From Neopararhizobium haloflavum (GTDB lineage: Bacteria; Pseudomonadota; Alphaproteobacteria; Rhizobiales; Rhizobiaceae), in NCBI RefSeq assembly GCF_002750855.1, contig NZ_NWUC01000003.1, positions 62,001 to 126,000 on the forward strand: a stretch of DNA of 64,000 nt. The letters are read 5' to 3'. Below the pieces are notes generated by a model, which searched no databases, was not told the origin of the DNA, and saw only the letters and a list, made by a program, of their open reading frames with translations. Below, one piece after another: positions 26,989 to 36,116 of this stretch. Position 1 is the first letter of the stretch. The number at the start of each line of letters is the position of its first letter. The position numbers and the translations under genes were made by a program.

Positions 26989-27071
26989 CACCCCGGTCTC
27001 CTGCAGCAGGGCGATTTTCGACCGCTTTGCCGTCCAAGACAAGCCGGCGACGGCAATGGCAGCGCAATGCG

Positions 27072-27587
27072 TCAGGCAGGTGTCGCCGCGCCCGGTTTGA
27101 AGGTCAGGGCGAGCCCGTTCAGGCAGTGGCGCTTGCCGGTCGGCGGCGGGCCATCATCGAAGATGTGGCCGAAATGGCCGCCGCATCGACGGCAATGGCA
27201 TTCGGTGCGGGTCATGAAGAGCGTGTTGTCGTCCTTCGTGCCGATTGCGTCCGGCAGCGATTCCCAGAAGCTGGGCCATCCGGTGCCACTGTCATACTTC
27301 GTCTCCGAGGAATAGACCGGCAGGTCACAGCCGGCACAGTGGAAGAGGCCGGCGCGCTTTTCCTCGTTTAAAGGACTTGTGAAGGCCCGCTCGGTGGCCT
27401 CGTTGCGCAGGACGTCGAACTGCTCGTCGCTGAGCAGTGCGCGCCACTCCGCTTCGCTCTTCGTCACTTCGAAGTCGCCTTCCGTTGCGGCGTGAGCGTC
27501 AAAGCGGCGCATCGACATGAGACCCACTCCCGTCACCGCAGCCAGTGCGGCACCGGACAAAAGAAAATCGCGTCGCTTGATCGTCAT
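27072..27587 (-). CDS. msrB: Tat-exported peptide-methionine (R)-S-oxide reductase
   Basis: The 171-residue MsrB has an N-terminal twin-arginine-type signal (TIKRRDFLLSGAALAAVTG), so it is probably periplasmic. The catalytic domain has both zinc cysteine pairs (CAGC and CRRC), the substrate region YDSGTGWPSFW and the catalytic RHCLNG cysteine. It reduces methionine-R-sulfoxide in oxidised envelope proteins. GGGAGAA precedes the ATG at 27587. It sits beside an ECF sigma/anti-sigma pair, which suggests an envelope oxidative-stress response. It has no fused MsrA. Confidence 0.92.
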   Translation of the reverse strand: MTIKRRDFLLSGAALAAVTGVGLMSMRRFDAHAATEGDFEVTKSEAEWRALLSDEQFDVLRNEATERAFTSPLNEEKRAGLFHCAGCDLPVYSSETKYDSGTGWPSFWESLPDAIGTKDDNTLFMTRTECHCRRCGGHFGHIFDDGPPPTGKRHCLNGLALTFKPGAATPA

Positions 27588-27891
27588 GGCGTTCTCCCGG
27601 CCAGCATTTCGGCTTCAAAAAGTCCTAGTATCGCTTCCACCAATCTAGGGCGATATCGGCTCACAGGCGAACCAAACCTTCTCACGCTCGCGTGTGGCCC
27701 GGAAAAAGGCCCCCTACCGTGTGTTTGGAGTGCGTTGGGGTGCTCACACGGCAGGAGGCACAGTTCGCGCCGCATCCGGACAGCGTGGCAGCGACGCGAG
27801 GTGAATTCATTTCTCGCGCATCAGTTACGGGGTCCGCCGCGAAGAAGTTTCACGGCGCCCCGAAAATGTTGAAATGGACCGTCTGGGACGT
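27588..27891. other. 304-base spacer between anti-sigma gene and msrB
   Basis: No gene is seen. Facing msrB, the region should hold its promoter, but no sigma-70 hexamers stand out, which would fit use by the nearby ECF sigma factor. A 7-base inverted repeat CCGTGTG/CACACGG (27717-27723 and 27745-27751) lies in the middle with no T-run. Confidence 0.4.
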
Positions 27892-28602
27892 TTACGGCCG
27901 GCGGGCCGCTCCCGATGCGACCACAGGCCCGGTTGGGGCCCCAGTCGGCGAGCCGCCCTCCGGTTCGAGGCTGAGCGCAAGGATCGCGCCCTCGGCCATC
28001 AGGGCGCGCACATCGTCTTGCACGACGATTGCCCCTCGGCCGGTCGGCGGTATCACGCCGAGCGACAACGGTGCCGCGCCCTCGTTTTCGATCAGCCAGA
28101 GCTCCAGAGACTGACGCTCCGGTGCACCGAAGGCAGCGGGCACGATTTCGATGGATCCACTTGCGGCATCGTAGTGCGCAACGAGATCGAACGCCGAATT
28201 CTCGGCGGTCAGCTCGGCCGTGAGCGTATCTCCGCCGCCCGGTCTGAAACCGACAGTGGCCGCCAGAAGGCCGATGGTGACGAGCAGCGAGGCGAAGGCC
28301 AGACCGCGCCATAGGGTGAGCGAATGCCAAAGCCCCGGCCGCGCGCGTTTTTCGTCCGGGAAAAGACGCTGTTCGATCCGTGTATAGAGGGCGCGCGGCG
28401 GCGCAACCGGCTCATAGGCAGCATCGAGCGGCTCCAGCCTCTCCTGCCATGCCGCAACAAGCTTTGCGAATACCGGATCGCGGGCGATGCGGATTTCCAC
28501 CGCTCGACGCACCTCGGCGTCCAGGACACCGAGCACATATTCGCCGGCGAGGACGTCGTCCCCGCCTTCGAACCTGCCATCATCCGGGCCAACGACACTC
28601 AT
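27892..28602 (-). CDS. RskA-type transmembrane anti-sigma factor
   Basis: The 236-residue protein has a cytoplasmic N-terminal anti-sigma region (LAGEYVLGVLDAEVRRAVEIR and FAKLVAAWQERLEPLDAAYE, the usual start of RskA-like proteins), a single membrane helix near residues 105-125 (GLAFASLLVTIGLLAATVGF) and a periplasmic beta-rich C-terminal domain (SLELWLIENEGAAPLSLG). It should bind and hold the ECF sigma factor encoded directly upstream; its start overlaps the sigma stop by four bases (ATGA). The signal and release mechanism are not visible. There is no zinc-binding HxxxCxxC motif, so it is not a ChrR/ZAS-type factor. Confidence 0.88.
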   Translation of the reverse strand: MSVVGPDDGRFEGGDDVLAGEYVLGVLDAEVRRAVEIRIARDPVFAKLVAAWQERLEPLDAAYEPVAPPRALYTRIEQRLFPDEKRARPGLWHSLTLWRGLAFASLLVTIGLLAATVGFRPGGGDTLTAELTAENSAFDLVAHYDAASGSIEIVPAAFGAPERQSLELWLIENEGAAPLSLGVIPPTGRGAIVVQDDVRALMAEGAILALSLEPEGGSPTGAPTGPVVASGAARRP

Positions 28603-29138
28603 CGTTCCAGACACTCTTTCAGCTTCATCAGGGACCGGCGAAGCCAGGTCCTCATGGTGTTCAACGGCACATCGTAGCGAGCAGCAAGCTCGTCATAGCT
28701 CAGCCCTTCCACATATGCCTTGACCACGGCTTCCGCCCTGGCCGGCTCCAACTCCTCCATGCACTTGGCGATGCGGCGCCCCTCTCCGCCCAGGACGGCC
28801 AGTTCCTCCGGATCATGCGCCGGGTCGGAGAGATGGTACGCCTCGTCAAGGTCGACAGATACGGCGCGACGCGCACGAATCCTGTCGATCGCATGATTGC
28901 GCGCGATCGCCGACAGCCAGGACAAACCGCTTGCCCTTCCAGAGGAAAATCGGTCGGCGCGCCGCCAGACCTTGACGAAAATCTCCTGCAGCGCCTCTTC
29001 CGCCTCGCCCCTTTCGCCAAGAATACGCAACGTTATGCCGAAAAGTTTCGCGCCTGACTTTGCATAGAGCGCCGAAAAGGCCTTTCGATCCTTCAGCGCC
29101 ACGCGGGCAAGCAGCTTGTCTATCTCTTCATCGGCCAT
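28599..29138 (-). CDS. ECF-family RNA polymerase sigma factor
   Basis: The 179-residue sigma factor has only regions 2 and 4: region 2 from KAFSALYAKSGAKLFGITLRIL through EALQEIFVKVWRRADRF and GLSWLSAIARNHAIDRIRARR; region 4 with AYVEGLSYDELAARYDVPLNTMRTWLRRSLMKLKECL. It directs transcription of an envelope-stress regulon and is held by the RskA-type anti-sigma encoded next, whose start it overlaps. The start at 29138 gives the usual family N-terminus; longer in-frame starts run antisense through argB and are rejected. The gene is divergent from argB. Confidence 0.92.
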   Translation of the reverse strand: MADEEIDKLLARVALKDRKAFSALYAKSGAKLFGITLRILGERGEAEEALQEIFVKVWRRADRFSSGRASGLSWLSAIARNHAIDRIRARRAVSVDLDEAYHLSDPAHDPEELAVLGGEGRRIAKCMEELEPARAEAVVKAYVEGLSYDELAARYDVPLNTMRTWLRRSLMKLKECLER

Positions 29139-29300
29139 GGTGCCGTCGCGTTCCGGGGCTCGCACTTCGCAGTGGATGTCGAGCGAACATAGCGTGGCAA
29201 CTGCAAATTGACACCCCACGTGACATTTCGGCCGGGCTTCAGGCGATTGCCCGGCGCCGACATTCCCGATAAGAACCCGCGTGATTTTCTCTCCGGGACG

Positions 29301-30206
29301 ATGCGGATGGCCGACAGCGACACAACGAACAACAGCGAGATCAAGGCGGAACTTCTTTCGCAGGCCCTGCCCTACATGCAGCGCTACGAGAACCGCACGG
29401 TCGTCGTCAAGTATGGCGGACATGCCATGGGTGACGCCGCACTCGGCCAGGCATTCGCCCGCGACATCGCGTTGTTGAAGCAATCGGGCGTCAACCCGAT
29501 CGTCGTGCATGGCGGCGGGCCGCAGATCGGCGCGATGCTGACGAAGATGGGCATTGAATCCAAATTCGAAGGCGGCCTGCGCGTCACCGATCAGAAGACG
29601 GTCGAGATCGTCGAGATGGTTCTGGCCGGATCGATCAACAAAGAGATCGTCGCCATGATCAACGCGGAGGGAGAGTGGGCCATAGGCCTGTGCGGCAAGG
29701 ACGGGAACATGGTCTTCGCCGAGAAGGCGAAAAAGACGATCATCGACGCCGACAGCAATATCGAGAAGGTGCTCGATCTCGGATTTGTCGGCGAGGTGGT
29801 GGAAGTCGACCGCACGCTGCTGGACCTGCTCGCACGCTCGGAAATGATCCCCGTGATCGCGCCGGTCGCGCCGGGCCGCGACGGGCATACCTACAACATC
29901 AATGCCGATACGTTCGCCGGCGCGATCGCAGGATCGCTGAATGCGACGCGACTCCTGTTTCTTACCGATGTGCCGGGTGTGCTCGACAAGTCTGGCGAAC
30001 TGATCAAGGAACTCTCCGTCAGGGAGGCCCGCGCCCTTATCGCCGACGGCACCATTTCGGGGGGAATGATCCCGAAGGTCGAGACCTGCATCGACGCGAT
30101 CGAGGCCGGCGTGGAAGGTGTCGTCATCCTCAACGGCAAGGTCGCCCACGCCGTATTGCTGGAACTCTATACCGAGCACGGCGCAGGAACGTTGATCGTC
30201 GGCTAG
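29301..30206 (+). CDS. argB: Acetylglutamate kinase
   Basis: The 301-residue amino acid kinase phosphorylates N-acetylglutamate in arginine biosynthesis. It shows [12 protein letters not shown] and [18 protein letters not shown] for ATP/substrate binding, the [15 protein letters not shown] segment, [10 protein letters not shown] and the KVETCIDAI region near the C-terminus. An N-terminal helix of about 25 residues precedes the core, as in arginine-sensitive hexameric enzymes, so feedback inhibition is possible. Start 29301 or the in-frame ATG at 29307 cannot be decided; neither has a strong ribosome-binding site. Confidence 0.95.
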   Translation: MRMADSDTTNNSEIKAELLSQALPYMQRYENRTVVVKYGGHAMGDAALGQAFARDIALLKQSGVNPIVVHGGGPQIGAMLTKMGIESKFEGGLRVTDQKTVEIVEMVLAGSINKEIVAMINAEGEWAIGLCGKDGNMVFAEKAKKTIIDADSNIEKVLDLGFVGEVVEVDRTLLDLLARSEMIPVIAPVAPGRDGHTYNINADTFAGAIAGSLNATRLLFLTDVPGVLDKSGELIKELSVREARALIADGTISGGMIPKVETCIDAIEAGVEGVVILNGKVAHAVLLELYTEHGAGTLIVG

Positions 30207-30270
30207 CCGGACGCACATCGATGCTGCCGCACGCCTTGGTTTAGCCAGACGAAAGTCTGCGGCCACAAGT

Positions 30271-30298
30271 TTTACTTCTCAGAAATTCCGTGTATATT
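30271..30298 (+). promoter_or_regulatory. Probable promoter of the tandem LuxR genes
   Basis: A TATATT -10 element at 30293-30298 with TTTACT at 30271-30276 (16-base spacing) lies about 70 bases before the first LuxR-type gene. This argues that the upstream GTG at 30290, which falls on the -10 element, is not the start codon. Confidence 0.4.
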
Positions 30299-30364
30299 TT
30301 GCCGGTGGTGGACGCTCTACTCGCCCGCCGCACCGTTTGTTGTCTGACAGGGGGACAGACGACG

Positions 30365-31501
30365 GTGAAACGCTTTGACGAAGCAGAGATTAATCGTATC
30401 GGTGCCGCAGTCGGTGAGGCGATCGACTTGGCAGCGGTCGGCGCAGGCGATTGGGATGCCGTAACATCCCTTACCGCAAACAGCTTTCCCGGCTCCTACG
30501 CCGCCGTCATCAACGTGGACAGCAATGCGGATCGGCTCAATCATTACTCGGTCTGCAATATCCTTCCCGACTATCTGGACAGCTATCTGACCCACTACGC
30601 CTTCTGTAATCCTTGGCTCCCGGTCTTTGGGCGGCTTCCCTCCGGCGGTCTCTTGATCTCGGAAGAAATTGCACCGGCGCGCTCGTTTCTTGATACCGAA
30701 TTTTATCAGGATTGGCTTCGCCCTCAGCGCCATTACGACGCCGGAGCCGGAATGCGCATCCACGGTTCGCCGAAAGACATGATCTTCTGGGCAACGCATT
30801 TTTCGCCCGACTGGCAAGCGTCGTATGGCCCTGCCCTGGCTGCGTTCTATCGCCAGATACGCGGACCAATGAAGCGTGCGGTGCGGCTTGCGCGTCAGAT
30901 CAGCGATGCCCAGGAGCGTGGTGCTGGACGCGGCGCGGTGGTCGACCGGCTTGATCGGCTGGCGGTCGTGGTGGATGCCAATTTGGCGATCGTCGATGCG
31001 AACGAGGATGCGCTGGCGAGTTTCCAGGCCGCCGGTTTCATGCGCTCGCTGGCGGGCCGGCTGCATCTGCCCGCTGCAGCGGCCAATTCGGTGCTGGCCC
31101 AAAGCGTCAGGCAGATCGCGTTCGGCAAGGCCGTCGCTTTCGACAGTCTGCTCGTCACGCATGGTGAAACGCGCTTTCTCGTCCATCTCGCCTCGATCCG
31201 CGTTGACGCAGCGCCCGGCGCGGCCTTGATGCCCCCACGTCCGCTCGTTCTCATTCTGGCGCGTGACATCGACGATCCGCGTCATTCGACGGCACTCGAA
31301 CGCTTTTCGCGCCATCACCAGCTTACCCCGTCTGAACTGCGCTTTTGCGAGCGCCTCGCCGCGGGCGACAGCGTCAAGGCCGCCGCGGCGCATCTTGCAA
31401 TCAGCAAGAACACGGCACGTCAGCGTCTCAAGACCATCTTCCAGAAAACCGATACCAACCGCCAGGCGGAACTCATGCGCCGCATGCTGGCCTTTGGGTG
31501 A
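30365..31501 (+). CDS. LuxR-type HTH regulator with unknown N-terminal sensor domain (copy 1)
   Basis: This 378-residue protein has a C-terminal GerE/LuxR-type helix-turn-helix (LTPSELRFCERLAAGDS, AAHLAISKNTARQRLKTIF, then a short ending). The N-terminal region of about 300 residues is not a standard autoinducer-binding or receiver domain; it has a motif FLDTEFYQDWLRPQR and NPWLPVFGRLPSGG shared with the next gene. A GTG start at 30365, behind a GGGGGA stretch, makes it the same length as its neighbour, and is preferred. It is a tandem paralogue of the gene at 31506. Ligand and targets are unknown. Confidence 0.85.
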   Translation: MKRFDEAEINRIGAAVGEAIDLAAVGAGDWDAVTSLTANSFPGSYAAVINVDSNADRLNHYSVCNILPDYLDSYLTHYAFCNPWLPVFGRLPSGGLLISEEIAPARSFLDTEFYQDWLRPQRHYDAGAGMRIHGSPKDMIFWATHFSPDWQASYGPALAAFYRQIRGPMKRAVRLARQISDAQERGAGRGAVVDRLDRLAVVVDANLAIVDANEDALASFQAAGFMRSLAGRLHLPAAAANSVLAQSVRQIAFGKAVAFDSLLVTHGETRFLVHLASIRVDAAPGAALMPPRPLVLILARDIDDPRHSTALERFSRHHQLTPSELRFCERLAAGDSVKAAAAHLAISKNTARQRLKTIFQKTDTNRQAELMRRMLAFG

Positions 31502-31505
31502 GGCG

Positions 31506-32645
31506 ATGATGCGGGCCTATGACGACGATCGCATTGCCCGCATCAGCGCCGACGTGAGCGAGGCGATCGAACTGGCTGCATTGGGCCAGGCGGACTGGAG
31601 CGACGTTGCCGCCCGATTTGTCGACGGATTTCCCGCCGCCTTCTTCTCGATCATCAATCAGGACTTCACGAACGACAGGGTCAATTTCTTCGCCGAGTGC
31701 AATGTCGCGCCCGACTATCTCGCAAGCTACATGGAGCACTATGCCTACGTGAATCCGTGGGTGGACATCTGGGCGCGCACGCCCGCCGGCGTCGTGCTCG
31801 TGGCCGAGCAGCATTGTCCGGCGCGTGCCTTTCCAGATTCGGAATTCTACAATGACTGGGTGCTGCCGCAGCGAACGGTCGAGGCGGCGTCCGGCGTGAA
31901 GATCGACGGCGGGCTGCGCGACCTTGTCCACGTGCCCGTGCATTATCCCATGCATCTGCGCAAGGGCTACGATCCGGCGACATCGGCTGTCTTAAAACGT
32001 ATCGCCGGCCCCTTGCGGCGCGCCGTGCGCCTGGCCCGCCACCTCAGCGATGCGTGCCGCACTGCCGCCGCTGCCGGTGCCGTCGCCCAGCGCTTCGACC
32101 ACGCGGCTATCGTCTGCGATGCCCGAATGACGGTTATCGAGGCGAATGAACGGGCGCTGGCCCAATTTGGTTCAGGCCGGGTGATCCGATCGGTCGGCGG
32201 AAAGCTGTCGATGACAAACCCGGCCCACCACGGCGTTCTCGCGCGGCATGTCCATTCGTTGGTCGCGGGTCATGCGCCAGAGTGCGACGAATATTGTTTC
32301 GTCGCGGACGGCGACGTCCACCTTATGCAATTGTGCAGGATCCGGCTGCCCGCCAGCCGCGTCGGCGTGTTGTTTCCCTACCCGCCGCACGCGCTCATTC
32401 TTCTCAAGAATGTCACGCGAAGCACGTCAGGCGGTGCCGTGGCCCGCTTTGCCCGTCACCACCGCCTCACCCCGGCGGAGACAAGATTTTGCGAACGATT
32501 GCTCGCTGGAGACAGTCCCGTTGAGGCAGCCGGAAGGCTGGCCATCACCGAAAACACCGCCCGCCAACGCCTGAAGACGATCTTTCACAAAGCAGGTGTC
32601 GGTAGGCAGGCGGAGCTGGTGCGGACCATGCTCGCCTTCAAGTAA
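31506..32645 (+). CDS. LuxR-type HTH regulator, paralogous tandem copy 2
   Basis: The 379-residue protein is collinear with the preceding regulator: matching N-terminal blocks (SDVSEAIELAALGQADW; VNPWVDIWARTPAG; FPDSEFYNDWVLPQR), a RLARHLSDA linker and the C-terminal helix-turn-helix LTPAETRFCERLLAGDS with LAITENTARQRLKTIFHKAG. It starts four bases after the first copy stops, with GAGG before the ATG pair at 31506/31509, so both are cotranscribed. The pair may form homo- or heterodimers. The operon ends just before a palindrome and an RTX protein gene, the most likely target. Confidence 0.86.
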   Translation: MMRAYDDDRIARISADVSEAIELAALGQADWSDVAARFVDGFPAAFFSIINQDFTNDRVNFFAECNVAPDYLASYMEHYAYVNPWVDIWARTPAGVVLVAEQHCPARAFPDSEFYNDWVLPQRTVEAASGVKIDGGLRDLVHVPVHYPMHLRKGYDPATSAVLKRIAGPLRRAVRLARHLSDACRTAAAAGAVAQRFDHAAIVCDARMTVIEANERALAQFGSGRVIRSVGGKLSMTNPAHHGVLARHVHSLVAGHAPECDEYCFVADGDVHLMQLCRIRLPASRVGVLFPYPPHALILLKNVTRSTSGGAVARFARHHRLTPAETRFCERLLAGDSPVEAAGRLAITENTARQRLKTIFHKAGVGRQAELVRTMLAFK

Positions 32646-32659
32646 AACCCCCGGCATCC

Positions 32660-32669
32660 CCCATATGGG
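32660..32669. promoter_or_regulatory. Palindrome between LuxR copy 2 and the RTX gene
   Basis: A perfect 10-base palindrome CCCATATGGG lies 14 bases past the LuxR stop and about 155 bases upstream of the RTX protein start. It could be a regulator-binding site for the neighbouring LuxR pair. No well-spaced promoter hexamers can be named in the remainder of the 179-base spacer. Confidence 0.3.
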
Positions 32670-32824
32670 AGCCGACAAGTCACTTTAGCCTCCCCTACCA
32701 TCATTCCTGCAACGGGATTGCGCTCGTGAGGTCAAACGGCGCTTCGCCCGGTTGCATTGGGGACAACCGGTTTCGCGGTCAACGCTGAGATGGCCGCTGG
32801 ACCTCATCAGGGAGACTGAGGAAG

Positions 32825-34885
32825 ATGGCAACGATCCAGGGTATCTATATCGCGGTGCTCGGCCGCCCGGCCGATCCGGCGGGGCTCGTCTATTGGACGG
32901 AAGCGACGAATGGCGGACAGGACCTGTCCGTCATGCTCGCGGCCCTGTCCAACACCGCTGAGTATCAGGCGCGGTTCGCGGAAATGACGAACACGGAGAT
33001 CATCACCTCAGTGTATCAGTCGCTGTTCAATCGCGGACCGGACGATGCCGGGCTTGCCTATTTTCTCGACGCACTGGAGGACGGGACGCTCAACCTCGCA
33101 TCGATCGCGGTCGGCATCCTCGATGGCGCGCAGGGCGCGGATGCGACCACCGCCGCCAACAAGGAAGCAGCCGCCACCGCCTTCACCATGGCGCTCGATA
33201 GCAACGCCGAGATCGCCGCCTATCAGGGCCAGGCCGCCGCCGATGCAGCGGGCGCGCTGCTCGTGCCGGTAACTTCGGACCCGGCAAGCATTCCGAGCGA
33301 GGATGAGATCGACGCGGCGATCGACGAGATCGAGGCGATCGCAGGCGAGGACACCGATCCGCCGACGGCACCCGACATATTCGTGATCGAGAATGACGAT
33401 GGCACCTATTCGATTGGCGTGGTCGGGGAAGCCGGTTCGCGCATCGACATACTGCGTAATGGCGAAGCGTTTGCGTCCGTTACGCTGGATGGGCAGGGCA
33501 CTGGACAGATCGCGCTTGACACGCTGGACGCGTCCGCCCGTTTCACCGCAACCGCGATGGATGCCAGCGGAAACGAGAGCGGAATTCTTGGAACGCTCAT
33601 CGTCGGCACGGGTGATGGCGACGCAATCGACGCGACCGACCTGACCGAACCGGCGCGTCTCGTGGGGCTAGGTGGTGATGATGAACTCATCGCTGGCGAA
33701 GGCGACAGCGATCTGCTCGGGGGCGACGGGAATGATTTCCTTCTCGGCGGAGTCGGGGCGGATTTCCTGTCGGGCGGCGATAGCGAAGACGCCTTTATCG
33801 GTGGCGACGGGGCTGACCAAATGGACGGAGGCGCGGATTTTGATGAACTCATCTATGTCGAGGAGCAAGGCGGTGGCACCGTCCGTATAGACCTCAGCGA
33901 AAGGGTCGCCGGTAACGCCACCGACACTTATGGCAATCTTGATACCGTCTGGGATTTCGAAGGTTTCACACTGACGGATGGAAACGATGTTTTTGTCGGT
34001 CAGGACGGCCTGCTGCACATTATCCGTCCGCAACGCGGAGACGATACGATCGACGGTGGAGTCGGCGGTCTCAAGGAAATCAATTACGGCTCCGGCAATC
34101 TTTTCGCACGTGTGGAAGTCGACCTGACGACCGGCGAAGCGATCAAGTTCTACGACGATGAGAGCTTCAATACCGATACGCTCTCAAACATCGATCGCGT
34201 TCGCGGCTCGAACGGAGACGATTTGCTCCTCGGAGACAGCAACGACAACCGCTTTCGTGGATTGGATGGCGTTGACACGATTGACGGCGGTGCCGGTATC
34301 GATGAGGTCGACCACTCCACTGAGTCTGGTTCCGCGGGCGTTACCGTCGACATGCGCGCCGGAACGCATATCGACACCTACGGCAACATCGACGTCGTTT
34401 CGAACGTCGAGGTTGTGACCGGCTCAAGCATGGCAGACAAGATTCAGGGTTCGGATGATGGCGATCAAATCCGCGGCAATGGCGGCGACGATCGCATCAC
34501 CGGTCGCGGCGGAGCTGATACGATGTCAGGCGGCGACGGCATCGATACCTATATCTTCAATCGAACGCACACACTTGCTTCATCGACAGAGGACGACTCG
34601 GTGATTGACATCATCACCGATTTCGAAGTCGGCGTGGACCTTCTCGGTTTTGGCGCCGATGGCGGCGTGCCGGCCGTGCAATCGTCGGAAAACACCTCCT
34701 TCGGCGACGGTTCGGCCAGCTATGAAGACGCCTACGTCGCTGCCAATGCCGGATTTGGCGGACTGCGCTATTTCGCCGACGAAGTGAATGGCAGCACCTT
34801 CGTCTTCGTCGACCGCGATGGGGATGGCACGGCCGACGAAGTGGTCCAGCTGAGCGGCACGGCCCTCACCGATCTCATCGCCTGA
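32825..34885 (+). CDS. Secreted-type DUF4214/RTX calcium-binding repeat protein
   Basis: This 686-residue acidic protein has no classical signal peptide. Residues 1 to about 105 carry two DUF4214-type helical modules (IYIAVLGRPADPAGLVYW; VYQSLFNRGPDDAGLAYFLD). A linker and a beta-sandwich-like stretch (about 180-260) follow. Three clusters of RTX-type glycine/aspartate nonapeptides (GGDGNDFLLGG-like) come next at roughly 278-345, 460-500 and 538-580, and the C-terminal region ends in LSGTALTDLIA. RTX proteins leave through type I secretion and fold on binding external Ca2+. No type I exporter genes are in the window. An enzymatic domain is not evident, so an adhesin or surface-layer-like role is possible. 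GAGGAAG precedes the ATG. Confidence 0.88.
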   Translation: MATIQGIYIAVLGRPADPAGLVYWTEATNGGQDLSVMLAALSNTAEYQARFAEMTNTEIITSVYQSLFNRGPDDAGLAYFLDALEDGTLNLASIAVGILDGAQGADATTAANKEAAATAFTMALDSNAEIAAYQGQAAADAAGALLVPVTSDPASIPSEDEIDAAIDEIEAIAGEDTDPPTAPDIFVIENDDGTYSIGVVGEAGSRIDILRNGEAFASVTLDGQGTGQIALDTLDASARFTATAMDASGNESGILGTLIVGTGDGDAIDATDLTEPARLVGLGGDDELIAGEGDSDLLGGDGNDFLLGGVGADFLSGGDSEDAFIGGDGADQMDGGADFDELIYVEEQGGGTVRIDLSERVAGNATDTYGNLDTVWDFEGFTLTDGNDVFVGQDGLLHIIRPQRGDDTIDGGVGGLKEINYGSGNLFARVEVDLTTGEAIKFYDDESFNTDTLSNIDRVRGSNGDDLLLGDSNDNRFRGLDGVDTIDGGAGIDEVDHSTESGSAGVTVDMRAGTHIDTYGNIDVVSNVEVVTGSSMADKIQGSDDGDQIRGNGGDDRITGRGGADTMSGGDGIDTYIFNRTHTLASSTEDDSVIDIITDFEVGVDLLGFGADGGVPAVQSSENTSFGDGSASYEDAYVAANAGFGGLRYFADEVNGSTFVFVDRDGDGTADEVVQLSGTALTDLIA

Positions 34886-34904
34886 GGAACAGGCCAATTG
34901 CATT

Positions 34905-34931
34905 CGGACCGGCGCGATACGCGCCGATCCG
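34905..34931. terminator. Hairpin between convergent RTX and hydroxyacid dehydrogenase genes
   Basis: A strong stem CGGCGCG-ATA-CGCGCCG (34910-34926), extended by CGGA/TCCG across one mismatch, lies between two convergent genes. There is no T-run on either strand, so termination is plausible only from stem strength and position. Confidence 0.4.
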
Positions 34932-34936
34932 CCGCT

Positions 34937-35938
34937 CTAGAGCCGCCCCGGCAGCACTCTGTCGGGCGGCCGGTGGCCGTCGGCGAAGGTGCGGATGTTG
35001 ACGATGACCTTCTCGCCCATGTCGATCCGGCCTTCGACGGTTGCCGATCCCATATGCGGCAGGATCACCACCTTGCCCTCGTCGGCCAAGCGAACCAGCT
35101 TTGCATCGACGGCCGGTTCGTGCTCGAAGACGTCGAGGCCAGCGCCGGCGATGGCGCCATCGCGCAATGCCTGGATCAGCGCGGTTTCATCGATGATCCC
35201 GCCGCGTGCCGTGTTGACGATGTAAGCGCCCGGTTTCAACAGCGCCAGGCGGCGCGCGGACAAGAGATGGAAGGTCGCCGGCGTCGACGGGCAGTTGACC
35301 GAGACGATGTCGACCCGCGCGAGCATCTGGTCGAGGCTGTCCCAATAGGTCGCCTCCAGTTCGTCCTCGGTCCGCTGATCGACGCGCCGCCGGTTATGAT
35401 AGTGAATCGACAGGCCGAATGCCTTCGCACGACGGGCGACCGCCGTTCCGATCCGGCCCATGCCGACGATGCCGAGGCGCTTTCCCCAGATCCGATGGCC
35501 GAGCATCCATGTTGGCGACCAGCCCGGCCAGACGCCATCACCAGCGAGAATCCTCGCGCCTTCCGTCAGACGGCGCGGGACGGCGAGGATCAATGCCATC
35601 GTCATGTCCGCCGTATCTTCCGACAGGACGTTCGGCGTGTTGGTGACGGTGATGCCCTTCCTTGCCGCCGCATCGACATCGATGTTGTCGACACCATTGC
35701 CGAAATTGGCGATCAGTTTCAGGTCCGGCCCCGCCTGTTCGATCATCGCGGCATCGATCCGATCCGTCACGGTGGGCACCAGCACCTGAAAGTCGCGCAT
35801 GGCTGCAACGAGCTCGGGCTGCGTCAGCGGCTTGTCGTCGATGTTGAGCGTCGCATCGAACAGTTCGCGCATGCGCGTTTCGACCGGATCGGGAAGCTTG
35901 CGTGTGATGAAGACTTTCGGCTTCTTCCGGTTCGACAT
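34937..35938 (-). CDS. D-isomer-specific 2-hydroxyacid dehydrogenase (glyoxylate/hydroxypyruvate reductase type)
   Basis: This 333-residue NAD(P)-dependent enzyme of the GyaR class has NFGNGVDNIDVDAA, the nucleotide site GIVGMGRIGTAVARRAKAFG, NTARGGIIDE with the substrate/catalytic region, and the catalytic histidine in ILPHMGSAT. It reduces glyoxylate or hydroxypyruvate with NAD(P)H in the cytoplasm; the exact preference is not readable. The start at 35938 has GAGG upstream. It is convergent with the RTX gene and divergent from an SH3 protein gene. Confidence 0.88.
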   Translation of the reverse strand: MSNRKKPKVFITRKLPDPVETRMRELFDATLNIDDKPLTQPELVAAMRDFQVLVPTVTDRIDAAMIEQAGPDLKLIANFGNGVDNIDVDAAARKGITVTNTPNVLSEDTADMTMALILAVPRRLTEGARILAGDGVWPGWSPTWMLGHRIWGKRLGIVGMGRIGTAVARRAKAFGLSIHYHNRRRVDQRTEDELEATYWDSLDQMLARVDIVSVNCPSTPATFHLLSARRLALLKPGAYIVNTARGGIIDETALIQALRDGAIAGAGLDVFEHEPAVDAKLVRLADEGKVVILPHMGSATVEGRIDMGEKVIVNIRTFADGHRPPDRVLPGRL

Positions 35939-36116
35939 GGTGGCCTCGGTCCCTTTCGTTGAGAGCTCGTTAACCAAACTCAGCGACAATTCCCGTCAGT
36001 TCAAGCTTCTACCAGACCGCCCGGCGATGACAATCACATCTGGCAGCGCGCTGCGCGCGGTTGAGCGAAGTGCAAGCCGAACCAAGACACCAATGCCGGG
36101 ATTTTTCCTACCAGCC

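Noticed and set aside
28599-30266. Single 555-codon minus-strand gene containing the sigma factor
   Set aside because: Its first two thirds are antisense to argB; the sigma-factor similarity begins at the ATG at 29138.
30290-30364. N-terminal extension of LuxR copy 1 from a GTG at 30290
   Set aside because: The GTG lies on the likely -10 element, and the GTG at 30365 gives the same length as the tandem paralogue.
33660-34560. Repeats as a CRISPR array
   Set aside because: The repeats are coding RTX nonapeptides with variable codons and no spacer structure.
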